Assembly (NCBI GenBank): GCA_035542855.1
Contig: DATKKM010000040.1
Coordinates: 1 to 26,375, forward strand
From: DATKKM01 sp035542855
Lineage (GTDB): Bacteria; Chloroflexota; Dehalococcoidia; SM23-28-2; RBG-16-64-32
Direction: 5' to 3'
Length of the DNA stretch: 26,375 nt
In this document: positions 7,893-14,774 of the stretch, piece after piece
How the letters are laid out: each line of letters begins with the position of its first letter
How positions within the stretch are numbered: position 1 is the first letter of the stretch
The notes under the pieces: model-generated
Told to the model about the DNA's origin: nothing
Seen by the model: the letters and a program-made list of their open reading frames with translations, nothing else
Databases searched by the model: none
Translations under genes and position numbers: made by a program

Positions 7893-8840
7893 TTATCGCT
7901 TCTGACGAGCCATGGTGAGGCTGACTCCGCTGAGCGCCACGAGGAATGCGCCGGCCAGGACGATCATCAGCCAGGGGGCGCTGCTGCCGGCCGGCGCTCC
8001 GCCCGTTGAGGGCACGCTTGCCGGTGTGTGAGTCGGCGAGGCGGACGCGATCAGCGCCGAGGGGATCGTCCCGCAAGAGATCGGGACCTTGTTTGCGTCT
8101 GTCGAGGCGTCCGGCCCGGCATGGACGACGATCTTGTGGGTGCCGTCCGCGGCGTCCAGGAAGGCGACGTCCCCTTCCGACTCCGAGGTAGCGTTCCCGG
8201 AGGTGTCTGCCGTGATGTCATCCAGGTCAAACAGATGCATCCCGAGTTCGGAGGCCTGACTGCTGCAGGTGGCGCCCATGTGCACGTGCTCCATGTGCGT
8301 CGTTCCCGGCTGCAGGCCAGAGAGCGTTACGGTCACCTGGGTGTCGCCGTCATCTGCCTCCGTGACGGTCGCCGTCCCGTTCACGCCAGAACCGTTTAGC
8401 GCCGACAGGGTGACCGTGACGGAATGGTTGTGTGGCGGCGGCGTTGGCGAAGGCGTAATCGTGACACCCAGAGGAAGGTCCAGGGAGTCGCTGGCGGCAT
8501 CGCCATCGTCCGCGGAGACCGTCGCCCAGTCGACGCGGTATATCCCCACCGGCAAGTTGGCGTTCACGGAGACGCTCATCTTGGTGGCATCGTTTGGGTC
8601 GATCGTTGTGTCGCCCTTGTCAACTTCGACGTTGTTTGAGTTGTAGACCTTGAGCGAGTATGTGCCCGCGACGTTGGCAATTTCCTCTACTGCTGTCGCC
8701 GTGACTTTGGTGGGGTTCGTGGTGTTGTCCCATTCAACCTGGGTCACTTTGGCGTGCGCAGAGGCGAGGGTGGCCAGGGCCAGGGTCACCAGGACAGCGG
8801 CGACTGCGGCGCCGCCCACGCCGGCGATCTTCCATCTCAT
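7893..8840 (-). CDS. CopC domain fused to Cu/Zn-SOD-like domain, C-terminal PSTGG membrane anchor
   Basis: Exported protein of 315 residues. The signal peptide (1-28) should be cut before His29 (LASA/HAKV), which leaves the N-terminal His typical of CopC. The CopC-like domain spans about 29-125 and ends in SADDGD (109-114), where a copper-binding CopC has DGH. After a Pro/His linker, residues 139-260 resemble a Cu/Zn superoxide dismutase. There is HVH (185, 187) with Cys192 after it, HLFDLDDITAD (His202/Asp205), VVHAGPD (His240) and ISCGTI (Cys256). Most of the zinc loop and the active-site Arg equivalent are missing. The tail is VPSTGG (277-282), a TM segment (289-308) and RQKR. ATG at 8840 has AGGAGG 7 nt upstream; longer in-frame extensions are spurious. 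CHRD is an alternative name for the second domain. Confidence 0.8.
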   Translation of the reverse strand: MRWKIAGVGGAAVAAVLVTLALATLASAHAKVTQVEWDNTTNPTKVTATAVEEIANVAGTYSLKVYNSNNVEVDKGDTTIDPNDATKMSVSVNANLPVGIYRVDWATVSADDGDAASDSLDLPLGVTITPSPTPPPHNHSVTVTLSALNGSGVNGTATVTEADDGDTQVTVTLSGLQPGTTHMEHVHMGATCSSQASELGMHLFDLDDITADTSGNATSESEGDVAFLDAADGTHKIVVHAGPDASTDANKVPISCGTIPSALIASASPTHTPASVPSTGGAPAGSSAPWLMIVLAGAFLVALSGVSLTMARQKR

Positions 8841-8949
8841 GTTCTTCCTCCTGTAGTTGTCACCGGTCCGGTGTCCGGGGTGCGCGCATGGCTGGCCGGC
8901 CGGCGAGGTTAGATTGATTCCAGCGTAAGACGCCCCTGCCTGACGGCGC

Positions 8950-8977
8950 ATAGCCAATTGCCGCATCAAATAGCTAT
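8950..8977. promoter_or_regulatory. Imperfect inverted repeat, candidate operator upstream of CopC-SOD gene
   Basis: ATAGCCAATTG (8950-8960), 6-nt spacer, CAAATAGCTAT (8967-8977). The two arms match at 9 of 11 positions when one is reversed. It lies in the 200-bp gap between two CopC genes, 110-137 bp upstream of the CopC-SOD start. A related ATAGCC palindrome lies upstream of the CopC-dockerin gene. Which regulator binds is inferred only. Confidence 0.35.
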
Positions 8978-9040
8978 TTTTTCCTGGCCCTCGCGTGCGC
9001 AAGGGGGCTGGCTCGACGCTGCGGAGCGGGTGTACCCCCT

Positions 9041-9640
9041 TTACCGGGCAGAGCCTCCGCGCCTGCGTGAGAGCGCCAGGCCGCCCGCGCCGATGCTCCC
9101 CAGCAGGACCGCGCCTAGCGCCAACAGGGGCAACCGCCACGGGGAGTCGCCCGCCGTCCCGTCCGCGGAGAGAAGGGTCACGGAGCCGCCAACCGGGGCG
9201 GTAAGAAGCAGGTCCAGCGAACCGCTGTCCTCGTCGCCGTCATCCGCGGAGACGGTCTCCCAGTCCACGCGGTACAGTCCGGGTGGCAGGCCGGGAGTCA
9301 CGGAGACGCTCATCTTCGTCGCGTCCAGGGGATCGATGGTGGTGTCGCCCAGGTCGACCTGCACATCACTCGAGTCGTAGACCTTGAGCGAGTACGTCCC
9401 GGGAATGTCCGCGATCTCTTCCACCGCCGTTGCGTTGACCTTTGTCGGGTGGGACGCGTTGTCCCACTGGACTTCGTCCACCTCCGCGTGGGCCGATGCG
9501 AGTTGCACCGCAGAGAGCGCCAGTAGCGCCGCAAAGAGCATGCTGGCCGCGATCCTTGCAAGCCTGGGCTTTGTTGATATCCCCGGCGGCGAGGCTCCTG
9601 CCATGGCCGCTGAGTCCGATCCGATTGTTGGGCGTTTCAT
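9041..9640 (-). CDS. CopC-domain protein with C-terminal membrane anchor
   Basis: Exported protein of 199 residues. It has a long N-region and a signal segment to about Ala50, with cleavage expected before His51 (ASA/HAEV). A CopC-like domain covers about 51-150, and a short linker leads to a C-terminal TM helix (about 171-190) ending in SRRRGG. The CopC motif reads SADDGD (131-136), so the usual second copper His is Asp. The domain is clearly paralogous to both neighbours (GTYSLKVY, TTIDPxDATKMSVSV, YRVDW shared). ATG at 9640 is preceded by AGGGGGTG. No LPxTG-like motif is seen here. It sits 43 bp after the CopC-dockerin gene, probably on the same transcript. A membrane-attached copper or metal scaffold is the likely role; metal binding may be weak or absent. 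Confidence 0.78.
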   Translation of the reverse strand: MKRPTIGSDSAAMAGASPPGISTKPRLARIAASMLFAALLALSAVQLASAHAEVDEVQWDNASHPTKVNATAVEEIADIPGTYSLKVYDSSDVQVDLGDTTIDPLDATKMSVSVTPGLPPGLYRVDWETVSADDGDEDSGSLDLLLTAPVGGSVTLLSADGTAGDSPWRLPLLALGAVLLGSIGAGGLALSRRRGGSAR

Positions 9641-9683
9641 CGCCGCACCCCCTATTTGAACTAGACTTGCCGCTTGTATCGTC

Positions 9684-10475
9684 TCAGGAGCAACTCTTGA
9701 AGATGAACCCGCTGAACAGCGATGCGTCCAGGACGTTTATGACGCCGTCGCCGGTCAGGTCGTGCCTCTTGTCGTAGTTCGGGCTCAGAACGTTCGATCC
9801 GAACGACGTGGTGTACGTGGAGACGTCCAACACGTTTACCCGTTGGTCGTCGTTGAAGTCCATCGGCCACGCATCCGGGGAGGGTTCGTCGTTCGCCGCG
9901 GAAGTCGACGCACAATGGCGCGAACCGTTGGACAGGATGAACGTCTCGGCAGCGCGCGAACCCACCTTCACTGTGTCAGGGAATCCGTCGCAGTCGGAGT
10001 CACCGGCCGGGACCGTCCATGGCAGAGCCGCCTGCGATGGATTTGGCCACCATGGACAGTTGTCGGTGCTGTTTGGCACGCCGTCCGAGTCCGGGTCTGA
10101 GCCGAGGCCGACGTACAGGGTGCCGCTGTCTGTATGGCCGTCATCGGCGGAGAGCGTCGTCCAGTCCGCCCGGTAGATGCCGCCCGGCAGACCGGAGCTC
10201 ACCGACACGCTCATCATCGTCGTATCGTTCGGATTGATCGCTGTGTTTCCCAGGTCCACTTCTCCGCTACTGGAGTTGTAGACCTTCAGGGAGTAGGTGC
10301 CAGGTGAACTGGAGATGTGCTCGGTAGCCGTCGCGGTGAGTTTTGTGGGACTGCCCTGGTTGTCCCAGGCGATTGCCGTCACCTTGGCGTGCGCCGACGC
10401 GGATGATACGAGGACCATTGTGATAAGCAAACCTGCCAGAACGCCAAACCCAAAACCTGCGGTCCGCGTTCTCAT
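9684..10475 (-). CDS. CopC domain fused to thrombospondin type-3-like repeats and type I dockerin
   Basis: Exported protein of 263 residues. The signal peptide (1-28) precedes His29 (ASA/HAKV). The CopC-like domain (29-122) keeps SADDGH (109-114), the only one of the three paralogues with the Asp112/His114 pair plus N-terminal His expected for Cu(II)-CopC. A calcium-binding TSP3-like stretch follows (about 127-173: DPDSDGVPNSTDNCP and DSDCDGFPD). A dockerin with two repeats ends the protein (206-225 DFNDDQRVNVLD..., 239-258 DLTGDGVINVLDASLF). ATG at 10475 is chosen because a GGAGGAAAGGAGG purine tract lies just upstream; the frame is open further upstream but without such a site. First CopC gene after the two-component system. 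Confidence 0.8.
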   Translation of the reverse strand: MRTRTAGFGFGVLAGLLITMVLVSSASAHAKVTAIAWDNQGSPTKLTATATEHISSSPGTYSLKVYNSSSGEVDLGNTAINPNDTTMMSVSVSSGLPGGIYRADWTTLSADDGHTDSGTLYVGLGSDPDSDGVPNSTDNCPWWPNPSQAALPWTVPAGDSDCDGFPDTVKVGSRAAETFILSNGSRHCASTSAANDEPSPDAWPMDFNDDQRVNVLDVSTYTTSFGSNVLSPNYDKRHDLTGDGVINVLDASLFSGFIFKSCS

Positions 10476-10571
10476 GGCTCCTCCTTTCCTCCAGTGGCGG
10501 ACGTCTACGGACGCCGTCTTACAGCCTAGGACAGAGCATCGGATGACCACATGACTCGCCGGTGCAAATGC

Positions 10572-10591
10572 GGGCTATCTGCGAATAGCCC
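10572..10591. promoter_or_regulatory. Perfect 7-6-7 inverted repeat, candidate operator upstream of CopC-dockerin gene
   Basis: GGGCTAT (10572-10578), spacer CTGCGA, ATAGCCC (10585-10591), flanked by GCAAA on the left and TTTGC on the right. It lies 97-116 bp upstream of the CopC-dockerin start and shares ATAGCC and CAAAT with the repeat at 8950. A binding site for the adjacent LuxR-type regulator is a reasonable guess. Confidence 0.4.
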
Positions 10592-10629
10592 TTTGCCGGC
10601 ACATGGCTACACGGCGAACAGGCCGTCCC

Positions 10630-10656
10630 GCGGGCCAGGGGAGAGGCGTGGCCCGC
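10630..10656 (-). terminator. GC hairpin downstream of the response regulator gene
   Basis: GCGGGCCA (10630-10637) pairs with TGGCCCGC (10649-10656) around an 11-nt loop, about 50 bp past the response regulator stop. No T-run follows, so this may be only a pause or RNA-stability structure. Confidence 0.3.
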
Positions 10657-10708
10657 CCAGCCTTCGCCTGGCGGAGGCTACGATGTCAGCGTTGGAGGTG
10701 GCAGGCCG

Positions 10709-11368
10709 TCAGCCTTCGGTGGCTGTCGGACGCACCCAGCCGCGGGCGATCCCGTATGCGGCGGCGTGACGCCGGCTTCGAAGATGAAGCTTGGCCAGGA
10801 TGTTCTTGATGTGGTTCTTCACGGTGTGCTCGCTGATGACCAGTTGATTGGCGATCTCCAGGTTAGACATCCGGTCTGCCACCAGAGTCAGGATCTCAAG
10901 CTCCCTGGTAGTGAGATTCGCTTCCGGTTCGTCGGGTTCATCGCTCCGGCGGAACTCTTCCAGCAAACGCGTCGCGATTCGCCGGGAGATTGCGGCCTCA
11001 CCATCGGCAACACCTCGCAACTGCTCAACCAGTTCCGCGGAGCGCGTGTTCTTCACCAGGTAGCCCTGCGCGCCGGCTTTGATCGCGTCGATCAGCTTGT
11101 CGGTCTCGTCGTGTACGGTGAGCATGACCACGGCGACGTCAGGCATCTCCGCCAGGATCTTCCGTGTGACACTGACCCCGTCCTCGTCCGGCAGGTCGAT
11201 GTCCATGAGGACTATGTCAGGCGAAAGAGCGCGTGCTTGCGCAATCGCGCCCGCGGCATCTTCGGCCTCGCCGACTACCTCGAAGCCGTCTTCGTATGAG
11301 AAGAGGGCAGACAGCCCCTCCCTGAACAGGGCGTGATCGTCAACGAGCAGCAGGCGCAAGCGTTTCAT
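10709..11368 (-). CDS. NarL/FixJ-type response regulator (receiver + LuxR HTH)
   Basis: Response regulator of 219 residues, full length. The receiver (about 3-120) has the acidic pair Asp10/Asp11, phosphoacceptor Asp56 in LMDIDLP, a Thr in VVMLTVHD and Lys in GYLVKNT. A LuxR-type HTH occupies about 150-215 (LTTRELEILTLVADRMSNLE, then ISEHTVKNHI). It overlaps the end of the upstream kinase gene by 29 nt, so the pair is one operon. The minus-strand genes that follow encode CopC-domain proteins, which are candidate targets; the ATAGCC-type palindromes upstream of two of them would fit a dimeric regulator. The actual signal and targets cannot be read from sequence. Confidence 0.93.
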   Translation of the reverse strand: MKRLRLLLVDDHALFREGLSALFSYEDGFEVVGEAEDAAGAIAQARALSPDIVLMDIDLPDEDGVSVTRKILAEMPDVAVVMLTVHDETDKLIDAIKAGAQGYLVKNTRSAELVEQLRGVADGEAAISRRIATRLLEEFRRSDEPDEPEANLTTRELEILTLVADRMSNLEIANQLVISEHTVKNHIKNILAKLHLRSRRHAAAYGIARGWVRPTATEG

Positions 11369-12311
11369 ATTGCCTTGCAGAGCGGCCTCGAATTGGCACG
11401 TCCACGATGACGCGAGTGCCCCGGCCGGGTTCAGATTCGTAGCGGGATGTGCCCCCGAGGTTTTCCGCGCGTTCTCGCATGCCCTTCAAGCCGAACGACC
11501 CGGGCCTGGACGACTCCTCCCGAATCGTGTCGAACCCACAGCCGTTGTCAGAGATGATGAGTTGAAGGACGCCCGATGATGGAATCGTGATGCTCACTTC
11601 GGCGTGGCTGGCCCCTGAGTGTTTCCGCACGTTCGCCAGCGCTTCCTGGACTATGCGGAAGAGTTGCAGCTCCACGCTCGGCGGCATCTTCACGGACGGG
11701 GGCGCGCTGAATGTGACGGCGATCCCGTGCCGCTCTTCAAACTCCCCAACGTACTCCTCCAGGGCCCGCTCCAGCCCGAGCTCGATCACGCGACTCCGGA
11801 GCCCGGAGATGGACTCCCGGACGTCTGAGTAGAGGTCGTCCGTCAGCCCACGCAGCTTCGCGAGTTCTGCCTGTGCTTCCTCCGCGCGCCGGCCACGGAT
11901 CAGTTCCTCCACCGTGTCGAGCCGGAGCAGGAGATAGGAGACTATCTGCGCCAGCCCGTCATGCAACTCGCGGCTCAGACGTTCGCGCTCCTGGACCACC
12001 GCGTTCAGCGAGACGAGCTCTTCCTGGTCTGCAAGACTCTGCTGATGGAGCCTGGCTACAATCTTGAGCACAACCTCAGAGAACGTGAAGGCAAGGGCCA
12101 GGGCGAGAAGCCCCGCCGTGATGTTCCCCTCCCATGTCGGGAGCGTGTGCTCAAGGAGCGTGTGGCGGATCGTCTCGAAGAAGAAGACGCCAGAGGCCGG
12201 AATGAGTGTTGTGAACCAGCGAAGGCGCTTGAGGGCTTGCCAGCCCGACTCTTCCCGGGCCGTGCCCACAGCGCCTTCAACGGCAGCAATTCCTGCTATT
12301 GATTGAGTCAT
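11340..12311 (-). CDS. NarX/DegS-type sensor histidine kinase (HisKA_3)
   Basis: Membrane-bound sensor kinase of 323 residues. It has two TM helices (about 32-48 and 63-83) with only a short segment between them, so there is no large extracellular sensor domain. A short coiled segment leads to the HisKA_3 box RERLSRELHDGLAQIV with His117. The HATPase_c domain has VQEALANVRKHS (N-box), DNGCGF and GLKGMRERAENLGG. ATG at 12311 is preferred (GGGG about 6 nt upstream); an in-frame TTG at 12344 would add 11 residues. It overlaps the cognate response regulator gene by 29 nt. The sensing mode is probably membrane or cytosolic. Confidence 0.92.
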   Translation of the reverse strand: MTQSIAGIAAVEGAVGTAREESGWQALKRLRWFTTLIPASGVFFFETIRHTLLEHTLPTWEGNITAGLLALALAFTFSEVVLKIVARLHQQSLADQEELVSLNAVVQERERLSRELHDGLAQIVSYLLLRLDTVEELIRGRRAEEAQAELAKLRGLTDDLYSDVRESISGLRSRVIELGLERALEEYVGEFEERHGIAVTFSAPPSVKMPPSVELQLFRIVQEALANVRKHSGASHAEVSITIPSSGVLQLIISDNGCGFDTIREESSRPGSFGLKGMRERAENLGGTSRYESEPGRGTRVIVDVPIRGRSARQYETLAPAAR

Positions 12312-12528
12312 AGCAATCCCCAATGTTGACTGGATATGGCCCAATTATCTCATGAAGCGCTGATTCTGCCCGGTCCGCAGCCGTCCCACGGACAAGAATG
12401 ACTCTGTGTGCCCAAAGTAGCTAGCTCTTTTTTCGGAATGCTCGATGCGCGGGGCGGCGGATGTGGGCGTCCACGATAGCGGCTTTACCGGTTCTTAACT
12501 CCCTTGTGCAGAGTTGTTAATAGAAAAG

Positions 12529-12544
12529 TGTGATAGCGGTCACA
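12529..12544. promoter_or_regulatory. Perfect CRP/FNR-family consensus site TGTGA-N6-TCACA
   Basis: TGTGA (12529-12533), TAGCGG, TCACA (12540-12544) matches the classical CRP half-sites exactly. It is in the 309-bp gap between the divergent kinase gene (start 12311) and the small ORF at 12621, about 77 bp before the latter. The rest of the gap (12312-12528) shows no gene. The octamer GATAGCGG occurs twice, once inside this site and once near 12476. Confidence 0.5.
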
Positions 12545-12620
12545 GTCTAATCATGGTCGTGTCTATATGATGAACTTGGACGAAAGGCATGATCGAGATC
12601 GATCGAAAGGAGTGAGCGAC

Positions 12621-12806
12621 GTGTTTACGTTTATGCCGGATGAGCTGATTTGGGCGATCCGACGTGAGCGCGAGGAAGAGGCACGAAACGTCATGCCGCA
12701 CACCTCGCGAAGGGCCGATTCGGAACGGGTGGTGCACACCCACCGGCCGGAGCAGGCCTCCCCAAGCTGGGTCTCTTCCAGCCTCAAGGCCGGAAACGGC
12801 TGCTAA
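12621..12806 (+). CDS. Small hypothetical protein, 61 residues
   Basis: I do not recognise this gene. GTG at 12621 is chosen because AAAGGAG (12606-12612) lies 8 nt upstream. An in-frame ATG at 12567 would add 18 residues and has no clear ribosome binding site. The product begins MFTFMPDELIWAIRRE and continues with a charged helix (RREREEEARN), then a Ser/His/Arg-rich stretch ending in KAGNGC. No signal peptide or TM is seen. Support for a real gene comes from the good ribosome binding site, a perfect CRP-like site upstream and a strong terminator 32 bp past the stop. It could be a small regulatory protein or part of a transcript whose main product is RNA. Confidence 0.55.
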   Translation: MFTFMPDELIWAIRREREEEARNVMPHTSRRADSERVVHTHRPEQASPSWVSSSLKAGNGC

Positions 12807-12837
12807 ACCCGAAGATTACGAGCTGACCCCTCAGGAG

Positions 12838-12869
12838 AGGCGGGCCCGGGTACGGCCCGCCTTTTCCTT
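12838..12869 (+). terminator. Rho-independent terminator of the small ORF
   Basis: AGGCGGGCC (12838-12846) pairs perfectly with GGCCCGCCT (12854-12862) around a 7-nt loop and runs into TTTTCCTTT. The orientation fits the 61-residue ORF upstream. Confidence 0.8.
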
Positions 12870-12870
12870 T

Positions 12871-12920
12871 GCCCGCCGCTCGTCTGGCTTGCCCGCCTCG
12901 GGAGGGCGGCTCCCGAAGGA
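12871..12920. repeat. Dispersed repeat, long form, copy 1
   Basis: The ~50-bp segment beginning GCCCGCCGCTCGTC, then CGCCTCGGGAGGG and CCCGAAGG, closely matches 14685-14732 in the same orientation. The two copies lie outside the two ends of the PAP2/lipid kinase gene pair. Confidence 0.6.
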
Positions 12921-12958
12921 TCATCTGCCCGACCGCATTCGGTGGAGGCCTGCGAGGG

Positions 12959-13654
12959 TCACCCCGGTCTCGGCGCCGCGCCCCCGGCCACTCCGTCTCG
13001 CATTCGCCTGAAGGGCGCGCTCCCGGCTAGCGCACGGCCAACGAAGACGCTTGCAGCCAGCAGAAGAACACCGAAGGCGAACCCGCCGGCCACGTCCGAT
13101 GGCCAGTGGACGCCGTTATAAATGCGGTCGAAGGCGATCACCAGCACCACGCCGGCCGCCACGATCGAGCCCAGCACCACAGCCCAGCCAGCCCGTCCGG
13201 GCACGACTGCCGACCGCAGTGAGCACCAGGCGAATCCATAGATCAGCGTCGCCCCCTGCACGTGGCCGCTTGGGAAGCCCTCTCCTCCGGCATGCTCGCG
13301 GACCCTCGCGTCATTCGCCGCCGGCCGCGCGCGGTCGACCAGCTCCTTGATCAGCGGGTTCGCGGTGAGCGACACGGCGACGAGCAAACCGGCGATGAGC
13401 AGCGGTGTGTTTCGTTGGCGCCAGGCCAGAGCCATAGCGCCGAGCCAGACCAGTGTCTCCAGAGGCGCAGACGCCAGCACATCGGCCGCCTCCTCGATCG
13501 GTCCGCCCGGCAGGGACTGCAGCGCGTCGGCGATGGGGTGGTCGCCCGGCGCTAGGTGGCCCGTGATCGCGATCGCGGAAAGGGTCAGCGCGATGACCGC
13601 CATCGCGCCCAGCAGAGCGGCCAGCGCGATCTGTCCCGCGCTGAAGCGGCTCAT
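12959..13654 (-). CDS. PAP2-family membrane phosphatase
   Basis: Integral membrane phosphatase of 231 residues with about six TM segments. The three-part PAP2 signature is present. Motif 1 is KELVDRARP (Lys103, Arg110, Pro111), motif 2 is PSGH (128-131) and motif 3 is RIYNGVHWPSD (Arg177, His183, Asp187). Likely substrates are lipid phosphates such as phosphatidic acid or undecaprenyl pyrophosphate; the motifs do not say which. ATG at 13654 overlaps the lipid kinase stop as ATGA, so translation is coupled and this is the second gene of a two-gene operon. The open frame upstream of this ATG is a shadow of the kinase gene. Confidence 0.9.
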   Translation of the reverse strand: MSRFSAGQIALAALLGAMAVIALTLSAIAITGHLAPGDHPIADALQSLPGGPIEEAADVLASAPLETLVWLGAMALAWRQRNTPLLIAGLLVAVSLTANPLIKELVDRARPAANDARVREHAGGEGFPSGHVQGATLIYGFAWCSLRSAVVPGRAGWAVVLGSIVAAGVVLVIAFDRIYNGVHWPSDVAGGFAFGVLLLAASVFVGRALAGSAPFRRMRDGVAGGAAPRPG

Positions 13655-14556
13655 TCCCCCACCTCGCCGAGAGCGGGTGGATGCCGCCCCCGCGGCACCA
13701 CCACGGGCATGGCCTTGGACGCGACCGTGAACAGCATCGGCGTCTTCGCCAGGTACTCGCCGTCCACCTGCACCGGGATCCCCGGCGTCTTCACTTCCAG
13801 CTCGCGTACGCGCCGGAACGACGCCGAGCGCGCCCACCGGTGACGCCGCAGCGTGAAGGCCGCCAGGCTGGCGATCGTCCTGGGCAGCGGCCCCCCGGAC
13901 AGCAGGCACGCGTCCAGGTAGCCGTCATCGGCCAGGGCCCGCGGTGTGAAGTCGAAGACGCCCGCATAGGAGCGTGTATTTCCCAGAACCAACCAGTAGA
14001 GGTCCACCTCGCGCTCGTCGTCATCCATCCGCAGGAGGGCGCGCCGGCTCCGGTAGCGCAGGAGCTGGACGCCCGCCGAAAGGTAGTACGCTCCGACCCC
14101 CAGCGGGCGCTTCACTCGCTCCGGAACCCGTCGTATTGAATCGGCATCGAAGCCAAGGCCCGCCATCAGCAGAAAGTGACGGTCGCCAGCCCTGCCAAGA
14201 TCGAACCGCCTTACCCTGCCCTCCACCAGCGCGGCCAGGGCCCGCTCCGGCGACCGCGGCACGCCGATCTCGGTGGCGAACACGTTGCTGGTACCGCCGC
14301 GGATCACGCCCAGCGCGCTCTCCGTCCCGGCCAGGCCGTTCGCCACTTCGTTCACGGTGCCGTCGCCTCCGCATGCAAACACCACCTCGGCGCCCGCAAC
14401 CGCCGCTTCTCGAGCCAGCGTCGTGGCGTGCCCGGGCTCCTCAGACACACGCACATCCACCTCCCAGCCGGGCCGGAGCGGGAGGCAAGCGTCTCGCAGG
14501 CGGGCCAGCGGCGGGACCCTGCGTGCTGTGCCGTTGTACACGATAGAGGCTCGCAA
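13651..14556 (-). CDS. Diacylglycerol/YegS-type lipid kinase
   Basis: Cytoplasmic or membrane-peripheral lipid kinase of 301 residues, the usual length for the YegS/DgkB/BmrU family. The nucleotide-binding motif CGGDGTVNEV has GGDGT at 63-67, and GGTSNVFA (87-94) is the second signature. VQVDGEYL near the C-terminus is also typical. TTG at 14556 is chosen because a near-perfect Shine-Dalgarno (AAAGGAGGTGA) ends about 8 nt upstream, and the protein then begins RASIVYNGTA as in relatives. The downstream PAP2 phosphatase, overlapping by 4 nt, could reverse or extend the same lipid phosphate chemistry. Confidence 0.9.
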   Translation of the reverse strand: MRASIVYNGTARRVPPLARLRDACLPLRPGWEVDVRVSEEPGHATTLAREAAVAGAEVVFACGGDGTVNEVANGLAGTESALGVIRGGTSNVFATEIGVPRSPERALAALVEGRVRRFDLGRAGDRHFLLMAGLGFDADSIRRVPERVKRPLGVGAYYLSAGVQLLRYRSRRALLRMDDDEREVDLYWLVLGNTRSYAGVFDFTPRALADDGYLDACLLSGGPLPRTIASLAAFTLRRHRWARSASFRRVRELEVKTPGIPVQVDGEYLAKTPMLFTVASKAMPVVVPRGRHPPALGEVGE

Positions 14557-14684
14557 TCCGGGGTTCACCTCCTTTGCGGCGGCGCTGCCGGCCACCCCTC
14601 CAAACGTAAACTCCCCGGGACGGCGTCCGTGCGTGCCGAGCGGCCTGTTCTGCTCCGTCGAACGGCCCTGTGCTCGCGGCTCGT

Positions 14685-14732
14685 GCCCCGCCGCTCGTCC
14701 TGCTTGCGCGCCTCGGGAGGGAGGCCCTCGAA
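14685..14732. repeat. Dispersed repeat, long form, copy 2
   Basis: GCCCCGCCGCTCGTCC, then CGCCTCGGGAGGG and CCTCGAA, corresponds to 12871-12920 with few differences. It lies in the 590-bp region between the lipid kinase and the nitroreductase-family gene, which otherwise holds only further repeats and a possible small secreted ORF. Confidence 0.6.
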
Positions 14733-14774
14733 CGCCTTGACACCGTCCCCGCCCGCTTGGAACAATCCCATCTC

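Noticed and set aside
9684..10475. Evidence for a cellulosome
   Set aside because: A single dockerin without cohesins or glycoside hydrolases nearby is not enough; dockerins occur widely outside cellulosomes.
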